DNA of 37,378 nt from Bacteroidota bacterium (GTDB lineage Bacteria; Bacteroidota; Bacteroidia; NS11-12g; UBA955): NCBI GenBank assembly GCA_030832905.1, contig JAURIG010000007.1, positions 1 to 37,378 of the forward strand, given 5' to 3'. Numbering within the stretch: position 1 is the stretch's first letter; each line of letters starts with the position of its first letter. Shown here piece by piece: positions 30,995 to 37,378 of this stretch. Below the pieces are notes generated by a model. The model saw nothing but the letters and a program-made list of their open reading frames with translations. It was not told the DNA's origin and ran no database searches. Both the position numbers and the translations under genes were made by a program.

Positions 30995-31615
30995 ATGAGT
31001 TTTATTCTATTGGGACTTACCGTTCTGTTGTCAATTATGGCATTCAATCAACCAGTATTGTTTGAAAAGGCTTTGTTTAGACCTTATGCCATTAAACATC
31101 AACAGCAATATTGGCGTTGGATTTCTGGCGGTTTTATTCATGCTGATTATGGCCACTTAATCGTCAATATGTTGTCGTTTTATTTTTTTGCAGAATGGGT
31201 GCAAATGTTCTACGATAATTTACTGCCCTTGCCTGCTGGAGTTTTGTTCGTCGCTTTTTATGTTTTGGCGATACTCATGAGCAGTATGTTTGATTATTAC
31301 CGCTATCAAAACACCTACACATACTCTGCTTTAGGCGCATCAGGTGCGGTAGCTGCGGTGATCTTTTCGTTTATATTATTTCAGCCTTTTCAATCGATTT
31401 ACTTGTATTATGTGATCAAAATTCCGGCTTGGTTGTTTGGTGTTTTGTATTTGTTTTACGAGTATAAGATGGCTCAAAAGGGCCGCGATAACATAGGCCA
31501 TAACGCTCACTTTTTTGGGGCGCTGTTTGGTTTTTTCTTCCCCATTGTCCTAAAACCTCAATTGGCCATTCAATTTATACTGACATTTAAAGAAATGATA
31601 TTGTCTTTCTTTTAA
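30995..31615 (+). CDS. Rhomboid family intramembrane serine protease
   Basis: GGFIHADYGHLIVNMLSFYFF, ALGASGAVAAVI (GxSG), C-terminal NIGHNAHFFGALFGF His. Confidence 0.92.
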   Translation: MSFILLGLTVLLSIMAFNQPVLFEKALFRPYAIKHQQQYWRWISGGFIHADYGHLIVNMLSFYFFAEWVQMFYDNLLPLPAGVLFVAFYVLAILMSSMFDYYRYQNTYTYSALGASGAVAAVIFSFILFQPFQSIYLYYVIKIPAWLFGVLYLFYEYKMAQKGRDNIGHNAHFFGALFGFFFPIVLKPQLAIQFILTFKEMILSFF

Positions 31616-31650
31616 ATGTCTTATTTTTGATTTTTCGTATACATCTCCGC

Positions 31651-32103
31651 ATGAATAAAATACTTTTAAGCCAAATTGGTCAAGATCTTCAAGCTGCTTT
31701 GTCGCAGCAATTCAATTTAGAAGCAGATCGTGTTCAAGCAATGGTTACTGAACTAAAAGGGGCACTTCAAGATGGCCTCAAGCAGTTTGTAATCAAAAGT
31801 GGGAGTAAAGAGTTAGAAGATCTGGTTATTAACACCAAGCCCTTTCAAGGCTCAGGTTTTCAAGCCTACATGAATGCTTTGTTGGTGAAAATCTTAATTG
31901 AAAAATCCAAAATAGACGCTGGCATTGCGCCAGAACTTGCCGATTATTCTTCTCGATTTTTAGTTGATGCAATACAAAAAGCCTTTGTTAATTCAGGTGA
32001 AAGTCCAGATTTTGATGGGGTTTGCAATTTCTTGCAAGTAGACAAGAATCTTTTAAAAATGATCAATTCCCCAATGGGGAAGATGTTTGGCAAGTTGTTT
32101 TAG
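31651..32103 (+). CDS. Hypothetical protein
   Basis: Coding-like ORF between rhomboid and pyrH; ATG 31651 ([14 protein letters not shown]). Confidence 0.7.
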   Translation: MNKILLSQIGQDLQAALSQQFNLEADRVQAMVTELKGALQDGLKQFVIKSGSKELEDLVINTKPFQGSGFQAYMNALLVKILIEKSKIDAGIAPELADYSSRFLVDAIQKAFVNSGESPDFDGVCNFLQVDKNLLKMINSPMGKMFGKLF

Positions 32104-32807
32104 CTGACTAAAGTCCCTACTTTTTCGCCTTTCATTAAGCGTTGTAGGTTGCCATGTTTATTCATGTCAAATACCAAGATAGGCAATTTGTTTTCTTGAC
32201 ATAAAGTAATGGCAGTCAAGTCCATAATACTGAGGCCTCTTTCATATACCTCAGCAAAAGTGATGGTATCAAATTTAGTGGCATCACTGTGTTTTTCAGG
32301 GTCAGCTGTGTAAACACCATCAACACGGGTGCCTTTTAAGATTAAGTCTGCTTCTATTTCAACCGCTCTTAATGAAGCCGCTGTGTCAGTTGTAAAGTAT
32401 GGATTGCCAGTGCCAGCGCCAAATATCACTACACGACCTTTTTCTAAGTGTCTTACTGCTCTTCTGCGAATGAAAGGTTCGCAAATTTGTTCCATTTTAA
32501 TGGCAGATAAGAGTCTGGTTTTAACATTGACTTTTTCAAGTGCACCTTGAAGCGCCATGGCGTTAATCACAGTGGCTAACATGCCCATGTAATCACCTTG
32601 AGCTCTGTCAACTAAACCGCCTTGTACACCTTGCACCCCTCTGAAGATGTTGCCGCCGCCAATCACAACAGCTACTTCAACGCCTAGGGCAACGGTTTCT
32701 TTGATTTCAGTTGCATATTGTTCAAGGATCTTAGGATCAATACCGTATTGTTGATCTCCCATTAAAGATTCTCCACTAAGTTTGAGCAGTATGCGTTTGT
32801 ATTTCAT
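32100..32807 (-). CDS. pyrH: Uridylate kinase
   Basis: [69 protein letters not shown]. Confidence 0.97.
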   Translation of the reverse strand: MKYKRILLKLSGESLMGDQQYGIDPKILEQYATEIKETVALGVEVAVVIGGGNIFRGVQGVQGGLVDRAQGDYMGMLATVINAMALQGALEKVNVKTRLLSAIKMEQICEPFIRRRAVRHLEKGRVVIFGAGTGNPYFTTDTAASLRAVEIEADLILKGTRVDGVYTADPEKHSDATKFDTITFAEVYERGLSIMDLTAITLCQENKLPILVFDMNKHGNLQRLMKGEKVGTLVS

Positions 32808-32870
32808 GATGTTTGAGACGGATTTAGACGCAGCAAATTTAATATATTTTTTCGATACTTCTTGTGTGCT

Positions 32871-32878
32871 TATCTTTG
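32871..32878 (+). promoter_or_regulatory. TATCTTTG -7 element 4 nt before ATG 32883 (mtgA)
   Basis: Exact TAnnTTTG match; supports ATG 32883 over the longer ORF start. Confidence 0.4.
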
Positions 32879-32882
32879 CTCT

Positions 32883-33638
32883 ATGCCTTTAGCACCTTTT
32901 TTGGCCAAATGGTTAGTGTGGGCCGTCATTTGGAAATGGATCAAACGCATTGTTTTAGGATTTTTTATCTTAAGCATTGGATTGGTCTTATTGTATAAGT
33001 GGGTGCCCGTACCTGTTACGTATTTTATGGTGTCTCGCTGTGTTGAGCAAGCCATAGATGGCGAGCCTGTTCAGTTAAAAAAAGACTGGGTTTCATTAGA
33101 CGAAATATCGCCTTACATCCAGTTGGCAGTAGTCTGTGCTGAAGATCAAAATTATTTAAAACACAACGGCTTTGATTATGGGGCCATCAGAAAAGCTCTC
33201 AAATTCAATGAGGCTATGGAAAAGAAAGGTAAATCTAAGCGAAGAGGTGCTAGTACGATCAGTCAACAGACCGCTAAGAATGTGTTTTTGTGGCATGGTA
33301 GAAGTTGGATTCGCAAAGGCTTTGAAGTCTATTTTACCTTTTTAATAGAATTGTTTTGGAGCAAAGAGCGCATCATGGAAGTGTACCTCAATGTGGTTGA
33401 ATTTGGCAATGGGGTATATGGTGTAGAAGCTGCGGCTCAAAATTATTTGCATTGTTCTGCGGCAGAATTGAGCCCGAAGCAAGCTGCATTAATGGCGGTT
33501 GTTTTACCAAATCCGCGCAAGTTTTCTATAGCGCATCCAAGTCCCTATGTGTTAAAACGCAGAGCATGGTGTTTCAAACAAATGCGTTTTTGGGGCTTGC
33601 ATTTGGAATACGATCGAAGTGTAGAAGAACAGGATTGA
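32883..33638 (+). CDS. mtgA: Monofunctional biosynthetic peptidoglycan transglycosylase
   Basis: [91 protein letters not shown]. Confidence 0.95.
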   Translation: MPLAPFLAKWLVWAVIWKWIKRIVLGFFILSIGLVLLYKWVPVPVTYFMVSRCVEQAIDGEPVQLKKDWVSLDEISPYIQLAVVCAEDQNYLKHNGFDYGAIRKALKFNEAMEKKGKSKRRGASTISQQTAKNVFLWHGRSWIRKGFEVYFTFLIELFWSKERIMEVYLNVVEFGNGVYGVEAAAQNYLHCSAAELSPKQAALMAVVLPNPRKFSIAHPSPYVLKRRAWCFKQMRFWGLHLEYDRSVEEQD

Positions 33639-33758
33639 TGTCATAAAATCTGACAAGCTGTCTTTTGATTTTGGCCTCGCGACAGGACTTTGTCATAATT
33701 TGCCGAATGGCACAATAACTGATGATGCAGCATCGAACATTTAAATTAATTACAACAT

Positions 33759-34028
33759 ATGAATATTAAACCATTAGCAGATCGAGTTTTAGTTGAGCCT
33801 GCTGTAGCAGAGCAAAAAACAGCAGCTGGTATCATTATCCCAGACACCGCTAAAGAAAAGCCTCAAAGAGGAACAGTGGTAGCAGTAGGTACTGGAAAAA
33901 AAGACGAACCAATGACTTGCAAGCCTGGCGACACCGTGTTGTATGGCAAATATGCAGGAACAGAGATTCAAGTAGAAGGTAAAGATTACTTAATCATGCG
34001 CGAAGCAGACATTTTCGCAATTCTTTAA
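33759..34028 (+). CDS. groES: Co-chaperonin GroES
   Basis: [44 protein letters not shown]. Confidence 0.98.
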   Translation: MNIKPLADRVLVEPAVAEQKTAAGIIIPDTAKEKPQRGTVVAVGTGKKDEPMTCKPGDTVLYGKYAGTEIQVEGKDYLIMREADIFAIL

Positions 34029-34053
34029 TTGAGGTATTCATTTAATTATTTAA

Positions 34054-35700
<1,647 letters not shown>

Positions 35701-35728
35701 GCCCACTTATCAAAAACAACAATTATTT

Positions 35729-35760
35729 AAAGAGAGCAGCTTGGTCTGCTCTCTTTTTTT
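35729..35760 (+). terminator. Rho-independent terminator of groESL
   Basis: AGAGAGCAG-cttggt-CTGCTCTCT followed by T run. Confidence 0.92.
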
Positions 35761-35790
35761 GTTTAATTTTGATTCAAATAAGAAACGCTT

Positions 35791-36681
35791 ATGAAACAAA
35801 TTTTCACTTTATTGACCTGCTTGTTATTTAGCAGTTTAATGGCTCAAACTCCTTCTGACACCATTTACAAAAAGAACAAAGAAGTAGTGCTAGCTAAGAT
35901 TGTCGAAATTGGAATTGATGAAGTCAAATACTCGCCTCAATTTAATCCTAATAACTTAGTATTGGTCATTGATAAAACAGAAATAGAGCGCATAGTGTTT
36001 GCCAATGGTATGGTGCAAACTTTTGCAGATCCAATGAAAGATAAAATAGTTTATGCAGATAATAGAACCCAAAATTTAAAGTTCAATTATTTATCGCCAA
36101 CGGGTGATCGCATTCAATTGAATTATGAAAAATCAATTGCTCCAGGCATGAGTTATGAGGTTGGTTTAAATGCCATTGGTGTAGGCAAACGTTTTGGCAA
36201 ATACACACCTGTTGGTGCCCTTGTTAATGCAGGTATTAGATTTTACCGCATGCCAGAAATGAAAAGCCGTTCTGATCGCTATTCGCATTTGTTGAATGGG
36301 TCTTTTTTTCAACCAACCATAGCTTTTGGTACAACCTTTTACCAACACGATGTTTTACAATATGATTACAACACTTATCAATCAACAGTTGTAGATGTTA
36401 AATCCAAACAACAAAATTTTCTAACCGTTATGATGCAGTTCGGAAAGCAGTTTGTTTTCGCTAATAGATTTAGTTTTGAAACGTCCGCAGGCGTTGGTTA
36501 TGGCACTTATACTGGTCAAATTACCGATCGTTATAATTATCTATACAATTCTTTTTACAACGATTACCGAGCTGATGCCTATGGCTATTATCCAAACAAT
36601 CGCTATGGTTTTGCTATTTTATCGAGAGAAGTACCGCTGTGTTTTAATTTGCAATTGAAGCTTGGTTATTTGATCAAATAA
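35791..36681 (+). CDS. Hypothetical secreted/outer-membrane-type protein
   Basis: Signal peptide (MKQIFTLLTCLLFSSLMAQT), DTIYKKNKEVVLAKIVEIGIDEVKY, Tyr-rich alternating segments consistent with beta strands. Confidence 0.75.
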   Translation: MKQIFTLLTCLLFSSLMAQTPSDTIYKKNKEVVLAKIVEIGIDEVKYSPQFNPNNLVLVIDKTEIERIVFANGMVQTFADPMKDKIVYADNRTQNLKFNYLSPTGDRIQLNYEKSIAPGMSYEVGLNAIGVGKRFGKYTPVGALVNAGIRFYRMPEMKSRSDRYSHLLNGSFFQPTIAFGTTFYQHDVLQYDYNTYQSTVVDVKSKQQNFLTVMMQFGKQFVFANRFSFETSAGVGYGTYTGQITDRYNYLYNSFYNDYRADAYGYYPNNRYGFAILSREVPLCFNLQLKLGYLIK

Positions 36682-36683
36682 AC

Positions 36684-37103
36684 ATGCAAGCTGCTTTTGT
36701 AATTGAAGAAGCCATAGAATCAGACCTGATTGATATTTTAGAATTGCTGGAGTCTATGAACTTAGATATGGATCAGGTTCATGCCCAGCAATTTTATTTA
36801 GCCACCTTGAACGATGAAATCCTTGGCTTGGGAAGAATCTTAGAACACGATGGCTGTGCTGAGTTATGTTCTTTGGGGGTTGTTGAATCCCACAGAAGAC
36901 AAGGGATTGGTTCAAAATTGGTGAATGCCTTAGCCTCTAAAACGCCAACTAAACCATTGTATGTAGTCACTGAAATTCCAGACTATTTTTTACGTTTGGG
37001 ATTTGCGCCTTCTGAAGTTTATCCTATTGAAATTGCCGATAAATTACAGCGTTGTATTGATTTGTACGATTGTCAGTCGCCAGTTGTTTTGGCGCTTGTT
37101 TAG
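36684..37103 (+). CDS. GNAT family N-acetyltransferase
   Basis: LCSLGVVESHRRQGIGSKLVNALASK (Q/RxxGxG/A acetyl-CoA site), YFLRLGFAPSE. Confidence 0.88.
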   Translation: MQAAFVIEEAIESDLIDILELLESMNLDMDQVHAQQFYLATLNDEILGLGRILEHDGCAELCSLGVVESHRRQGIGSKLVNALASKTPTKPLYVVTEIPDYFLRLGFAPSEVYPIEIADKLQRCIDLYDCQSPVVLALV

Positions 37104-37131
37104 AGACTTTATCTTTAACTTGTTTTTTCGT

Positions 37132-37325
37132 GCATGGGGTGTTCTTCACCCCATGCTGAATGTATGACGATTTAACTCAAGGGTGAAGAACACCCTTGAG
37201 ACGAAGATTATTTGTGTATGGGGTGTTCTTCACCCCATACTGAATAGATGACGATATAACTCAAGGGTGAAGAACACCCTTGAGACGAAGATTTTTTCGT
37301 GTATGGGGTGTTCTTCACCCCATAC
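37132..37325. repeat. Alternating A-B-A-B-A tandem array of palindromic hairpins, period 84-85 bp
   Basis: A1 37132-37156, B1 37176-37200, A2 37216-37240, B2 37260-37284, A3 37301-37325; each a perfect 10-bp stem with 5-nt loop; conserved spacers. Confidence 0.97.
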
Positions 37326-37378
37326 TGAATATGATAAATGAACAATAAAGAAACGTATCATAAAAATGTATTCAAAAT

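Noticed and set aside
33639-33758. CIRCE/HrcA operator upstream of groES
   Set aside because: The TTAGCACTC-N9-GAGTGCTAA motif is absent.
37132-37325. CRISPR array interpretation of the right-end repeats
   Set aside because: The intervening spacers are themselves conserved, the repeats alternate between two types, and no cas genes are present.
37132-37325. Simple tandem Rho-independent terminators
   Set aside because: Hairpins are not directly followed by T runs on either strand, and five alternating copies exceed what termination needs.

Overview
The window is about 37.4 kb of compact, mostly housekeeping chromosome. It appears to come from a Bacteroidota organism, judging by TAnnTTTG-type promoters, T9SS-type C-terminal domains and the DUF3822-rsmD-coaD gene order. 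I recognise: PaaN-like aldehyde dehydrogenase (5' truncated), YceI lipoprotein, DUF3822-rsmD-coaD, a SirB1-like transglutaminase-core protein, topA, an M43-type metalloprotease with PKD and T9SS sorting domain, aroC, rny, zapA, a short mscL, sucC, a LolD-like ABC ATPase, Xaa-Pro aminopeptidase, a MarR regulator, alanine dehydrogenase, an MltD/LysM transglycosylase, a DUF4837 protein, purN, an S1/P1-type zinc hydrolase, corA, purB, sppA, a PorE-like OmpA/PD40 lipoprotein, a YfcE-like phosphoesterase, a rhomboid protease, pyrH, mtgA, groES-groEL, an outer-membrane-type protein and a GNAT acetyltransferase. I saw no complete mobile element, CRISPR array, defence system or RNA gene. The least explained signal is at the extreme right end (37132-37325). 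It is an alternating A-B-A-B-A array of five perfect 10-bp-stem, 5-nt-loop hairpins with an ~84-85 bp period. Type A loops (TTCTT) are exactly complementary to type B loops (AAGAA), the two 15-nt cores are reverse complements, and one stem pair shows a compensatory C:G to T:A change. Secondary signals are a relic C-terminal coding tail at 15902-16000, an adjacent orphan secreted protein with an internal duplication, several convergent gene pairs sharing a 4-nt stop overlap, a short MscL, and dyads upstream of groES.
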